A stretch of DNA of 7,108 nucleotides from Candidatus Symbiothrix sp. (GTDB taxonomy: Bacteria; Bacteroidota; Bacteroidia; Bacteroidales; Azobacteroidaceae), in the NCBI GenBank assembly GCA_031270525.1, contig JAISXN010000218.1, positions 1 to 7,108 on the forward strand, in the 5' to 3' direction. Positions 1-6,270 of this stretch are shown here, piece by piece. Made by a program: the position numbers and the translations under genes. Under the pieces are notes generated by a model, which saw only the letters and a program-made list of their open reading frames with translations, did not search any database and was not told where the DNA came from. Numbering within the stretch: the stretch's first letter is position 1; the number at the start of each line of letters is the position of its first letter.

Positions 1-2
1 TG

Positions 3-659
3 AATACGGCAAATGCCGGAGAACAAAACAGAGAAGTAAGCACATTCCGGAAAATTCAAGTCAGTGCGGGAATAGACGTTTATTTTACGCAGGGAAAAAC
101 GCAAAGTGTACGCGTAAAAACGGAAAATGTAGATGAAAACAACGTCGTTACCGAAGTGAAAAACAAAACGCTTGTCGTCAAAATGAAAGACCGGAAAGGT
201 TTTAGTTTTGGGATTAATAAAAAGTCAATCAAAGTGTATGTATCGGCGCCTGTGCTTGAAGGATTAAGCACATCGGGCGGTTCGGATTTCTATGCCGATG
301 ACTTGAAAAGTGAGAAATTTGATATTGCGTCGTCCGGCGGTTCGGACATACACATCAAAAATCTGGCTGTCAGCGGAAATATAGGCATCTCCACTTCCGG
401 CGGTTCGGACTGCAATATCAAAAACCTGAAAACAAACACCTGCAAATTGGCTGCCAGCGGAGGAAGCGATATAAAAATCGGGATAGAAGCATCGGGCGAC
501 TTGTTGGTAGTCGCTTCCGGCGCATCCGATATCGAACTGAGCGGGAAAGTCAATTCGGCGTCGGTGTCGGCTTCCGGCGCGGCGGACATTGATGTGCGGA
601 ATCTGGAATACAAGCAGATAGATTCCAAGTCTTCGGGCGGAGCGGATATTCGCAAATAG
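3..659 (+). CDS. GIN-domain (DUF2807) surface protein with SGGSD repeats, 5' partial
   Basis: The reading frame is already open at the left edge (first whole codon at 3) and runs 218 codons to TAG, so the N-terminus and any signal peptide or lipobox lie outside the window. A GTG at 156 is in frame but is an internal valine of a continuous domain (…FRKIQVSAGIDVYF… lies upstream), so it is not the start. The C-terminal part has seven repeats of SGGSD or a close variant (SGASD, SGAAD, SGGAD), with codons starting at 273, 333, 396, 456, 516, 573 and 633, i.e. 19-21 residues apart, with alternating hydrophobic residues between them. This is typical of the DUF2807 / 'head GIN domain' family, predicted to fold as a right-handed beta-solenoid on the cell surface or in the periplasm of Bacteroidetes. 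Ligand and role are unknown; an adhesin role is only the family label. No clear intrinsic terminator follows. Confidence 0.85.
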   Translation, partial: NTANAGEQNREVSTFRKIQVSAGIDVYFTQGKTQSVRVKTENVDENNVVTEVKNKTLVVKMKDRKGFSFGINKKSIKVYVSAPVLEGLSTSGGSDFYADDLKSEKFDIASSGGSDIHIKNLAVSGNIGISTSGGSDCNIKNLKTNTCKLAASGGSDIKIGIEASGDLLVVASGASDIELSGKVNSASVSASGAADIDVRNLEYKQIDSKSSGGADIRK

Positions 660-717
660 TTTGTAACCATTAATTTGGGCTACTTCTCCATGAAAATTAA
701 AAAAAGATAGCAGAAAA

Positions 718-749
718 TTTTAATAATAAGGAGAAAAGATGTACTTTTG
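718..749 (+). promoter_or_regulatory. Bacteroidetes-type promoter of the TPR-ribH operon
   Basis: TACTTTTG at 742-749 matches the Bacteroidetes primary-sigma -7 element TAnnTTTG exactly. A TTTT at 718-721 sits 20 bp upstream, where the -33 TTTG box is expected (one mismatch). Transcription would start near 756, leaving a leader of about 25 nt before the ATG at 781. Inferred from sequence only. Confidence 0.55.
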
Positions 750-780
750 CAATCCGGAATCAAAATAAAACAATCATACA

Positions 781-1473
781 ATGGCAAAAAAAGTAAAAAC
801 TACTCCTACGCAGGCAGAGGCTAATGTAGGCGAAATCTTTTCAAGATCAGAAAGGTTCATCGAAACATACAAAAATCATATCATGATTGGCATTGGTGCA
901 ATAATTATTATTGTCGTCGCCACTCTCGGTATTCGTCAATACTATTTCATTCCCCAAGAAGCCGAAGCGCAAGAAGCTATTTTCCCCGGCGAAAATTTTC
1001 TTGCCAATCAACAATGGGAGTTGGCTCTGAATGGAGATAGCGCCACTTATCTCGGATTTTTGGGAATTATCGACGAATACGGTTTTACAAAAACCGCCAA
1101 GTTAGCGAAAGCTTATGCCGGAATCTGTTATTACCATTTGGGAAAATATGATGAAGCATTGGATTATTTAAAAGCTTACAGTGCGGATGACAAAATTGTC
1201 GACCCTGTTGTCACGGGATTAATAGGCGATTGTTATGTCAATATAAAAAACGTGGAAGAAGGCATCAAGTATTTCAGGAAAGCCGCTTCCAAAGCCGAAA
1301 GCGAATACATCAGCCCTGTTTATCTGAAAAAAGCCGGTTTGGCTTACGAAAGTCTTTCCGATTTCAAGAATGCGGTAGAAGTTTATAGCATCATCAAAAG
1401 CAAATATGCAGGTTCGATGGAAGCTGCCGACATCGACAAATACATCGACCGCGCTTCCGCTCAAATAAAATAA
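781..1473 (+). CDS. Membrane-anchored tetratricopeptide repeat protein
   Basis: A 230-residue protein. The N-terminal 33 residues are polar and lysine-rich (MAKKVK…), then a single hydrophobic helix spans about 34-52 ([17 protein letters not shown]), then a helical domain follows. By the positive-inside rule the N-terminus is cytoplasmic and the bulk is periplasmic. TPR-like helix pairs lie at about 107-136 ([20 protein letters not shown]), 142-176 ([20 protein letters not shown]) and 178-211 ([20 protein letters not shown]), each with the usual small-residue, Tyr and Ala positions. The layout resembles YfgM-type proteins, which work around periplasmic folding and secretion, but that role is not shown here. 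The gene lies 11 bp before ribH and is almost certainly co-transcribed with it. TPR next to ribH is, from memory, a common Bacteroidales order. The ATG at 781 is the natural start; no Shine-Dalgarno is visible, as usual for the phylum. Confidence 0.85.
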   Translation: MAKKVKTTPTQAEANVGEIFSRSERFIETYKNHIMIGIGAIIIIVVATLGIRQYYFIPQEAEAQEAIFPGENFLANQQWELALNGDSATYLGFLGIIDEYGFTKTAKLAKAYAGICYYHLGKYDEALDYLKAYSADDKIVDPVVTGLIGDCYVNIKNVEEGIKYFRKAASKAESEYISPVYLKKAGLAYESLSDFKNAVEVYSIIKSKYAGSMEAADIDKYIDRASAQIK

Positions 1474-1484
1474 ACGAACCGGAA

Positions 1485-1967
1485 ATGGCAACCGCATTGC
1501 AAAATTTATCCGATTATAATCCGGCAACTGTCCCGGATGCAAGTGACATGCGTTTTGCCATCGTAGTCTCGGAATGGAATCCGGAAATAACCGGAAAACT
1601 CAAACACGGCGCTTACAACACCTTACTCAAACACGGCGCTAAACCCGAAAACATAACCGTCGTTTATGTTCCCGGAAGTTTTGAACTGGTTTATGCGGCA
1701 AAACGTATCGCAATGAACATCCGTCCCGATGCGGTAATCGGCTTAGGTTGTGTGATACGCGGGGAAACGCCGCATTTCGATTACGTCTGCGCCGGGGTTA
1801 CACAAGGTTTTTCCACACTGAATGCCGAAGGAGATATACCTTACATTTTCGGCCTTTTAACGACAAACAATCTACAGCAGGCTCTTGATCGCGCCGGAGG
1901 AAAACACGGAAACAAAGGCGATGAATGTGCCGTAGCAGCCATAAAACAATTAAGAATTAAGAATTAA
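1485..1967 (+). CDS. ribH: 6,7-dimethyl-8-ribityllumazine synthase (RibH)
   Basis: This enzyme condenses 5-amino-6-ribitylamino-uracil with 3,4-dihydroxy-2-butanone 4-phosphate to form lumazine, the next-to-last step of riboflavin synthesis in the cytoplasm; family members usually assemble as pentamers or 60-subunit capsids. The 160-residue length is normal. Visible signatures are VVSEWN (27-32) with the aromatic residue that stacks on the substrate (W31 here), PGSFEL (63-68), [14 protein letters not shown] (88-101) with the catalytic His at 97, FGLLTTNN (122-129), and [10 protein letters not shown] (136-145) with the phosphate-binding Arg at 136. The enzyme therefore looks intact and active. 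It follows the TPR gene by 11 bp, so it probably lacks its own promoter. Its last codons (LRIKN and stop) are made of a heptanucleotide repeat that continues into the spacer, so the extreme C-terminus is repeat-derived. Confidence 0.97.
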   Translation: MATALQNLSDYNPATVPDASDMRFAIVVSEWNPEITGKLKHGAYNTLLKHGAKPENITVVYVPGSFELVYAAKRIAMNIRPDAVIGLGCVIRGETPHFDYVCAGVTQGFSTLNAEGDIPYIFGLLTTNNLQQALDRAGGKHGNKGDECAVAAIKQLRIKN

Positions 1968-1994
1968 GAATTAAAAATTAAAAATTAAGAATTA
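1950..1994 (+). repeat. Heptanucleotide tandem repeat (TTAAGAA/TTAAAAA) spanning the ribH stop
   Basis: There are six units of 7 bp: TTAAGAA three times (1950-1970), TTAAAAA twice (1971-1984), TTAAGAA once (1985-1991), then a partial TTA. The ribH stop TAA is at 1965-1967, inside the third unit. A second, unrelated pair of 7-bp units (GTAATTC, GTAATTG) lies at 2016-2029 just before the helicase start. Such AT-rich heptads expand and contract by slippage. Confidence 0.9.
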
Positions 1995-2030
1995 TGGATT
2001 GTGAAGTGATTAACCGTAATTCGTAATTGA

Positions 2031-4859
2031 ATGGATAAGCTGGTATTAATTGTTACCGAACATCGCCGGTTCGGCTGGAAAATAAACCTGTACTCGGCTG
2101 TTGAACAATCATCCGAGAGCATTCGGATTTTAGGACTTCCCAACATCGACGAAGAAATCGAAAAAGGCGCTTCCAAAGCAGAAGTCGATTTATGGAAAGC
2201 GGTTAGTGATATTTCGGAAGAAGCCCTTTTAAAAGCGTATGTTCGCGACAAAGACAAATCCAAAATTTTGCAAAGCACCATCGACAATCTGATTCGCCCG
2301 AAGATAGAAAAACAATGCTCAAAAATCTTAGATTTAGCCCGGCAAACCGATATTCCTTTTTACCTTCGGGAAACGCCAAGTAGCCGTGCGGTTTACATTC
2401 ATGATAAGCTCGAACTTCTCCCTGAAAAAAGCCGTTGCCTTTTCAATTTTATCAAGGATGAAAACGGATTGCGCTATTTCATTTCTTTGACGAACAAAGA
2501 CGAAGAAATCTTATTGCAGGAAAAGCCGGCTATCGTCTTATCAAATGAACCGTGCATCGTTCTTCTGGGAAGTAAAATCCACCGTGTAGAAGACATTGAT
2601 TCGAAAAAACTGATTCCTTTTTTTGATAAAACACACATAAATGTCCCACTTTCATCGGAAAAATTGTATATCGAAAAATTTATCCTGAAAACCATTCCCA
2701 AGTACGACGTCCGAATCGAAGGTATTGAAATGACTCAAAAAAATCCCGGTAAGAAGGCGGTTTTGACGCTCGAAGAAGATTTTCAGTCGCGTTTAACGCT
2801 CATCCTGTTTTTTCATTATGGAAACCGCCGCTTTACTTTGACAACCAACCCGCGGAAACGACGGGTATTAAATCTGGAAGAAATTGACGGTCAGGAAAAC
2901 ATCTGTTGGTTCGATCGTGACTTGGGATGGGAGAACCGCCTCTATAATCATTTGCTTGAATTGAATCTGGAGGTCCAAAACGAAAACGGTTTCTATTTGA
3001 AACAGAATCCCGAAATCCTGCAAAAATACGGCATAATTGATTGGATAAACCAAAATTCGGACAAGTTGAGCGATTTTGAAATCGAACAAAAAACGGAGCA
3101 ACGGTATTATCAGGGAAAAATCAGGTTGGAATCGAAAGTCAGTGAAAAAATAGACTGGTTTGAAATAGAAATTGAAGTCGTTTTCGACCGGTTCAAAATT
3201 CCGTTCAGTCAGTTCAAAAAACATATTTTAACCGGAAGTATAGAATATGTCCTTCCCGACGGAAGTATTTTTATTCTGCCGGAAGAATGGTTTCACCGGT
3301 ATCAGGAGCTATTTCTGCACACAGAATCTTCCGGACGGAAAATTCGCGCCAGGAAGATTCACACGCAATTTTTGGCGGATTCTATTAATGGGTTTTTTAT
3401 CGAAGATAGCAAAAAAACTTTGGAAATGTTCAATCAGATACCGCTTGAACGTCCCGCTATTCCACAGCATTTGGACAAAATCCTGCGTCCGTATCAAAAA
3501 GAAGGTTATTACTGGTTGGAGCACCTGCGCAAATTGCATTTCGGGGGATGTCTCGCCGATGATATGGGTTTGGGTAAAACGATTCAAACCATTACGCTTT
3601 TGGAATCGGTTTATTCACAAGAACTTCCCGCTTCGTTGGTTGTCGCGCCGAAATCTTTGTTGCATAATTGGCATAACGAATTACGAAAATTTGCGCCGGA
3701 TTTGAAAATTTACATTCATGCCGGAACTCATCGCAACAAACCCGAACAAATTGAAGAATTATTTAATCCCTGTCAAGTGATTATTACTTCCTACGGTATG
3801 GTTCGCGCTGACGTAGATTATTTGTCAAAATATGCTTTTCATTATCTTATTTTGGATGAAAGCCAATATATCAAGAATCCGGGATCAGCTATTTATCAGG
3901 CAATTAGAAAATTGTATTCTACACACAAACTGACGCTTACCGGAACGCCTATTGAAAACTCCCTGACAGACCTTTGGGCGCAGTTCAATTTTATTAACCA
4001 GGGCTTATTAGGAAGTTTATCCGCTTTCAGGAATAACTATATCAACAAAATTCACAAAGAAAAAAATAAAAAGACGCATGAAATTCTTCAACGCTTGATT
4101 CATCCGTTTTTACTTCGTCGAACCAAAGAAGAAGTCACTCCGGAACTTCCGCCTCTATCGCAGGAAATCGTTTATTGCGACATGACCGAAGAACAGGAAA
4201 AAGTATATGTCGCAGAAAAAAACAGTATCCGTAACAAATTGCTGGAAAATCACGAATTATTCGTAAAAAACAACTTTATCGCCTTGCAAAGTTTGATACG
4301 CTTGCGGCTTTTATCGAATCATCCGGCCATGATTTACCCGCAATATTGCGGCGATTCCGGCAAATTCGACCAGATTCTGCTCTATTTTGAGGATATAAAA
4401 GCCAACGGACATAAAGTTTTAATTTTTTCTTCGTTCGTAAAATCGCTGGAAATCGTCGCCGGATATTTCGATGAAAAGGGTTGGAAATACGCTATGCTTA
4501 CCGGAAAAACCGAAAAACGCGAGAAAGAAATCGACTATTTTAATCAAGACAAAGATGTAAATGCTTTTCTTATTTCCCTGAAAGCAGGAGGCACAGGCTT
4601 AAACCTGACTGAGGCTGATTATGTATTTATCATCGACCCTTGGTGGAATCCTGCCGCCGAGATGCAAGCCTTAAGCCGGGCGCACCGCATCGGACAAAAC
4701 AAGAAAGTGATGGTTTACCGTTTCATCTCTTCCCATTCCATCGAAGAAAAAATCATTTCCTTGCAGGAAGAAAAGAACCGCTTGTCGGAGACTTTTATTA
4801 CTTCCAACAATCCGTTGGATAATTTGAGTAGCTCGGAAATTGAAGATTTGTTTGTATAA
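2031..4859 (+). CDS. SNF2-family DEAD/DEAH-box helicase (DNA translocase) with SNF2_assoc region
   Basis: A 942-residue Swi2/Snf2 ATPase, expected to translocate on duplex DNA and remodel or displace bound protein; its target is unknown. The C-terminal half holds a complete motor: RPYQKEG (486-492), Walker A DDMGLGKT (510-517), motif Ia VVAPKSLLHNW (537-547), motif II DESQ (609-612), motif III TGTP (637-640) with PIENSLTDLW, motif IV VLIFSSF (796-802), motif V GGTGLNL (853-859) and motif VI QALSRAHRIGQ (879-889) with two arginines. Upstream, DWFEIEIEVVFDRFKIPFSQ (375-394) and LPDGSIFILPEEWF (408-421) match the bacterial SNF2-associated region (PF08455 type). Residues 1-370 are divergent and unassigned; I see no SWIM zinc motif there. 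Motif II has Ser where Ala is more usual. The ATG directly follows an in-frame TGA (2028-2030), which fixes the start. It begins 63 bp after ribH with no clear promoter, so read-through from the operon is likely. Confidence 0.93.
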   Translation: MDKLVLIVTEHRRFGWKINLYSAVEQSSESIRILGLPNIDEEIEKGASKAEVDLWKAVSDISEEALLKAYVRDKDKSKILQSTIDNLIRPKIEKQCSKILDLARQTDIPFYLRETPSSRAVYIHDKLELLPEKSRCLFNFIKDENGLRYFISLTNKDEEILLQEKPAIVLSNEPCIVLLGSKIHRVEDIDSKKLIPFFDKTHINVPLSSEKLYIEKFILKTIPKYDVRIEGIEMTQKNPGKKAVLTLEEDFQSRLTLILFFHYGNRRFTLTTNPRKRRVLNLEEIDGQENICWFDRDLGWENRLYNHLLELNLEVQNENGFYLKQNPEILQKYGIIDWINQNSDKLSDFEIEQKTEQRYYQGKIRLESKVSEKIDWFEIEIEVVFDRFKIPFSQFKKHILTGSIEYVLPDGSIFILPEEWFHRYQELFLHTESSGRKIRARKIHTQFLADSINGFFIEDSKKTLEMFNQIPLERPAIPQHLDKILRPYQKEGYYWLEHLRKLHFGGCLADDMGLGKTIQTITLLESVYSQELPASLVVAPKSLLHNWHNELRKFAPDLKIYIHAGTHRNKPEQIEELFNPCQVIITSYGMVRADVDYLSKYAFHYLILDESQYIKNPGSAIYQAIRKLYSTHKLTLTGTPIENSLTDLWAQFNFINQGLLGSLSAFRNNYINKIHKEKNKKTHEILQRLIHPFLLRRTKEEVTPELPPLSQEIVYCDMTEEQEKVYVAEKNSIRNKLLENHELFVKNNFIALQSLIRLRLLSNHPAMIYPQYCGDSGKFDQILLYFEDIKANGHKVLIFSSFVKSLEIVAGYFDEKGWKYAMLTGKTEKREKEIDYFNQDKDVNAFLISLKAGGTGLNLTEADYVFIIDPWWNPAAEMQALSRAHRIGQNKKVMVYRFISSHSIEEKIISLQEEKNRLSETFITSNNPLDNLSSSEIEDLFV

Positions 4860-4866
4860 AAATGAG

Positions 4867-4895
4867 CGACTTTACATTTTTATGTAAAAAAGTCG
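4867..4895 (+). other. Imperfect hairpin between the helicase gene and lutA (weak terminator or operator)
   Basis: CGACTTTACAT (4867-4877), a TTTT loop and ATGT (4882-4885) followed after a three-A bulge by AAAGTCG (4889-4895) form a stem of 7 + 4 bp. It starts 7 bp after the helicase stop. No T-run follows, so it is not a classic intrinsic terminator. Its right arm ends directly before the lutA -7 box, so as DNA it could be a regulator site. Function is inferred only. Confidence 0.5.
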
Positions 4896-4896
4896 T

Positions 4897-4904
4897 TACA
4901 TTTG
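4897..4904 (+). promoter_or_regulatory. -7 box of the lutA promoter
   Basis: TACATTTG matches the Bacteroidetes -7 consensus TAnnTTTG exactly and ends 18 bp before the lutA ATG, which implies a very short leader of about 12 nt. No good -33 TTTG is present at 20 bp; the nearest is TTTA at 4871-4874. An activator, or the adjacent hairpin sequence, may compensate. Confidence 0.5.
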
Positions 4905-4922
4905 TAGAATAATGTCAATCAA

Positions 4923-5699
4923 ATGAAAAAATATAAAATAGGCCTGTTTATACCGTGTTATATCGACCTTTTCTACCCGCAGGTGGGAATTGCTACGCTC
5001 GAGTTGCTGGAAAAATTGGGACAGGAAGTTGTGTATCCTCCGGAACAAACTTGCTGCGGTCAGCCTCTGGCTAACAGCGGTTCGGAAAAAGACGCCGCCG
5101 CAACGTACCGGCATTTCGTCCGGAATTTTCAGGGATTCGATTACATTGTAACGCCTTCCGGCAGTTGCGCTTATCACGTTCGCCGGCATTACGACATTAT
5201 CGAGCAGACGGAAGCGGTAAAGAAGGTCAGGGAAACGACCTATGAACTTTGCGAATTTCTGACGGATATTCTCCAAACGGACGACTTGAAAATCCGTTTC
5301 CCCCACAAAGTGGGAATCCACAACAGTTGCCACGGCCTGCGGGGACTGAAACTGGCTTCTGCTTCCGAACTGGTGGAAAAGCGTTATTCCAAATTGCGCC
5401 GGTTGCTGGAAAAAGCCGAAGGCATTGAAATCGTTGAATTAGACAGGAACGACGAATGTTGCGGTTTCGGCGGGACATTTTCTATTTTCGAGCCGGACAT
5501 TTCCGTAAAAATGGGACGCGACCGCATCGCCGACCATGAACGGAACGGGGTGGAAATCATCACAGCCGCCGATATGTCCTGTCTGATGCATTTGGAAGGT
5601 ATCATCCGCAGGCAGAAAAAACCGATACAAGTTAAGCACATTGCCGAAATATATAAGGCACAATACAATTTATGTAACATGAAAAACACATATATCTAA
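4923..5699 (+). CDS. lutA: LutA/LldE-type (Fe-S)-binding protein of lactate oxidation, unusual C-terminal tail
   Basis: This is the iron-sulfur subunit of the LutABC (LldEFG) system, which oxidises L-lactate to pyruvate in the cytoplasm. It has the two cysteine-rich CCG modules of the family (PF02754): C12, CCGQP at C44-C45 and GSC at C82; then C136 (NSCHGLRG), CCGFGG at C179-C180 and C220 (ADMSCL). All expected cysteines are present, so the fold is intact. Family members, as I recall E. coli YkgE, end a few residues after HIAE(V/I)L. Here HIAEI ends at residue 243 and 15 further residues (YKAQ…NTYI) follow, encoded by AT-rich DNA that contains a repeat also found in the non-coding region beyond. 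lutB and lutC, which normally follow, are absent from the next 1.4 kb. I infer that inserted DNA has replaced the native 3' end. An orphan member of the wider heterodisulfide-reductase-like CCG family is the alternative. Confidence 0.88.
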   Translation: MKKYKIGLFIPCYIDLFYPQVGIATLELLEKLGQEVVYPPEQTCCGQPLANSGSEKDAAATYRHFVRNFQGFDYIVTPSGSCAYHVRRHYDIIEQTEAVKKVRETTYELCEFLTDILQTDDLKIRFPHKVGIHNSCHGLRGLKLASASELVEKRYSKLRRLLEKAEGIEIVELDRNDECCGFGGTFSIFEPDISVKMGRDRIADHERNGVEIITAADMSCLMHLEGIIRRQKKPIQVKHIAEIYKAQYNLCNMKNTYI

Positions 5700-5763
5700 C
5701 TAATTAACAGCAAAATAGAACGATTTTCGCCACAAAACAATTTATGATTTTAATTGTATTTTG
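5659..5763. repeat. Three related 12-16 bp sites: direct pair plus inverted copy
   Basis: CACAATACAATTTATG (5659-5674) and CACAAAACAATTTATG (5731-5746) differ at one base and lie 72 bp apart in the same orientation. On the opposite strand, CAAAATACAATT (plus-strand 5752-5763) matches the first copy at 11 of 12 bases. The first copy lies inside the odd LutA tail; the other two are non-coding. Two direct sites and one inverted site at a suspected element end suggest transposase or recombinase binding sites, but this is inference. Confidence 0.55.
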
Positions 5764-5822
5764 ATTGGATTTTTGACCTGATTTGAGCGCAATTTTGAGC
5801 TTAATTTGAGCTAATTTTGAGG
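5760..5822 (+). repeat. Six TTTGA boxes in helical phase (iteron-like)
   Basis: TTTGA occurs at 5760, 5772, 5782, 5794, 5805 and 5816, at spacings of 12, 10, 12, 11 and 11 bp. The last four are fuller matches to (A)ATTTGAGC or AATTTTGAG(C/G). Spacing by one turn of DNA puts all boxes on the same face, as expected for cooperative binding of one protein. No binding protein can be named. Confidence 0.65.
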
Positions 5823-5874
5823 CACAGGTTGGATTTTTACTGAATATACCTAAAATACACTTACAACGCGATTT

Positions 5875-5902
5875 AAACAGCCTAAAAAGGGCTGTTTTTT
5901 TT
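5875..5902 (+). terminator. Intrinsic (rho-independent) terminator
   Basis: A perfect 8-bp stem AAACAGCC (5875-5882) / GGCTGTTT (5890-5897) with a 7-nt loop is followed by T through 5902, giving eight consecutive T from 5895. It would end rightward transcription coming from lutA, 176 bp upstream, or a short RNA from the spacer. It would also insulate the repressor region from host read-through. Confidence 0.85.
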
Positions 5903-5971
5903 GTGCCGGACGGTCCCGATTTTGATAATTTTGCCTCCAGAGAGGAAAAGTGAGAAAAAACGAAAAAAACC

Positions 5972-6005
5972 GGAGTTGTTCAGGCAGTTGTTCCGGAGTT
6001 GTTCC
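5972..6005 (+). repeat. Three GGAGTTGTTCC units at 11-12 bp
   Basis: GGAGTTGTTC (5972-5981), GCAGTTGTTCC (5984-5994) and GGAGTTGTTCC (5995-6005) start 12 and 11 bp apart. They are again in phase with the DNA helix and differ in sequence from the TTTGA set, so probably bind a different protein or form a local duplication. Confidence 0.6.
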
Positions 6006-6028
6006 GATTCTTTTAAAAAAAAACATGC

Positions 6029-6139
6029 GATACCCCCCCCCTTTATGACCAAAAAAAGGTACTTATAAGCCAAAAAACATACGGATACCCCCCCCCCTTA
6101 TGACCATTTTTTATGCACTTTAGAGTACCTTTATGACCA
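6029..6139 (+). repeat. Three TTATGACCA direct repeats, two with C9/C10 tracts
   Basis: Copy A (6029-6051) is GATA-C9-TTTATGACCA; copy B (6084-6106) is GATA-C10-TTATGACCA; copy C (6123-6139) is GAGTA-CC-TTTATGACCA. The TTATGACC cores end at 6050, 6105 and 6138, i.e. 55 and 33 bp apart, both multiples of 11. A and B also share AAACAT just upstream; B and C share TTATGACCATTTTT. Long C homopolymers are rare and unstable in bacteria. Confidence 0.7.
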
Positions 6140-6240
6140 TTTTTAAAACGGGTTTAATTGTTGATAATAGGTAGATTAGCGTGCTTTTTATGTAAAAAAC
6201 AGAAAAAAATTAACAGAAAAAATGAGTTTTTGCGTATTTA

Positions 6241-6270
6241 CAGGGCTAAAAAAGGACAATATTTAGCCTG
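6241..6270 (-). other. Stem-loop downstream of the repressor gene
   Basis: CAGGGCTAAA (6241-6250) pairs with TTTAGCCTG (6262-6270), leaving one bulged G and an 11-nt loop. It lies about 40 bp beyond the stop of the leftward repressor gene and could end or stabilise that transcript. No T-run follows on either strand, so an intrinsic terminator is not convincing. Confidence 0.35.

Noticed and set aside
156..659. GTG at 156 as the start of the DUF2807 protein
   Set aside because: The same frame continues upstream to the window edge with domain-like sequence, so the gene is 5' partial, not started at 156.
739..768. Nine-codon mini-frame (ATG…TAA) with AAGGAG five bases before it, upstream of the TPR gene
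   Set aside because: The predicted transcription start (about 756) lies after its ATG, because the consensus -7 box overlaps the frame, and Bacteroidetes rarely use Shine-Dalgarno sites. Probably chance.
3247..3705. 152-residue frame within the helicase gene
   Set aside because: It overlaps the helicase motor domain in another frame; the helicase reading has all conserved motifs, so this is a shadow.
4896..5333. 145-residue minus-strand frame antisense to lutA
   Set aside because: The sense strand encodes the conserved CCG cysteine modules; the antisense frame has no family features and no promoter.
5640..5710. tRNA-type attachment site for a tyrosine-integrase prophage at the junction
   Set aside because: No tRNA gene or tRNA 3' end is visible at the border; the junction is in the 3' end of lutA.
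5882..6073. 63-residue minus-strand frame in the repeat-rich spacer
   Set aside because: It is built over the terminator, the GGAGTTGTTCC units and a C9 tract, has low-complexity composition and no recognisable domain; it looks like a chance frame.
6059..6129. Inverted repeat GGTACT (6059-6064) / AGTACC (6124-6129)
   Set aside because: Only 9 of 12 bases match when extended, the arms are about 60 bp apart and it falls within AT-rich repeat DNA; likely coincidence.
5760..6139. CRISPR array
   Set aside because: Repeats are 5-16 bp long with 10-12 bp or irregular spacing and no unique 30-40 bp spacers or cas genes; they are binding-site-like, not CRISPR.
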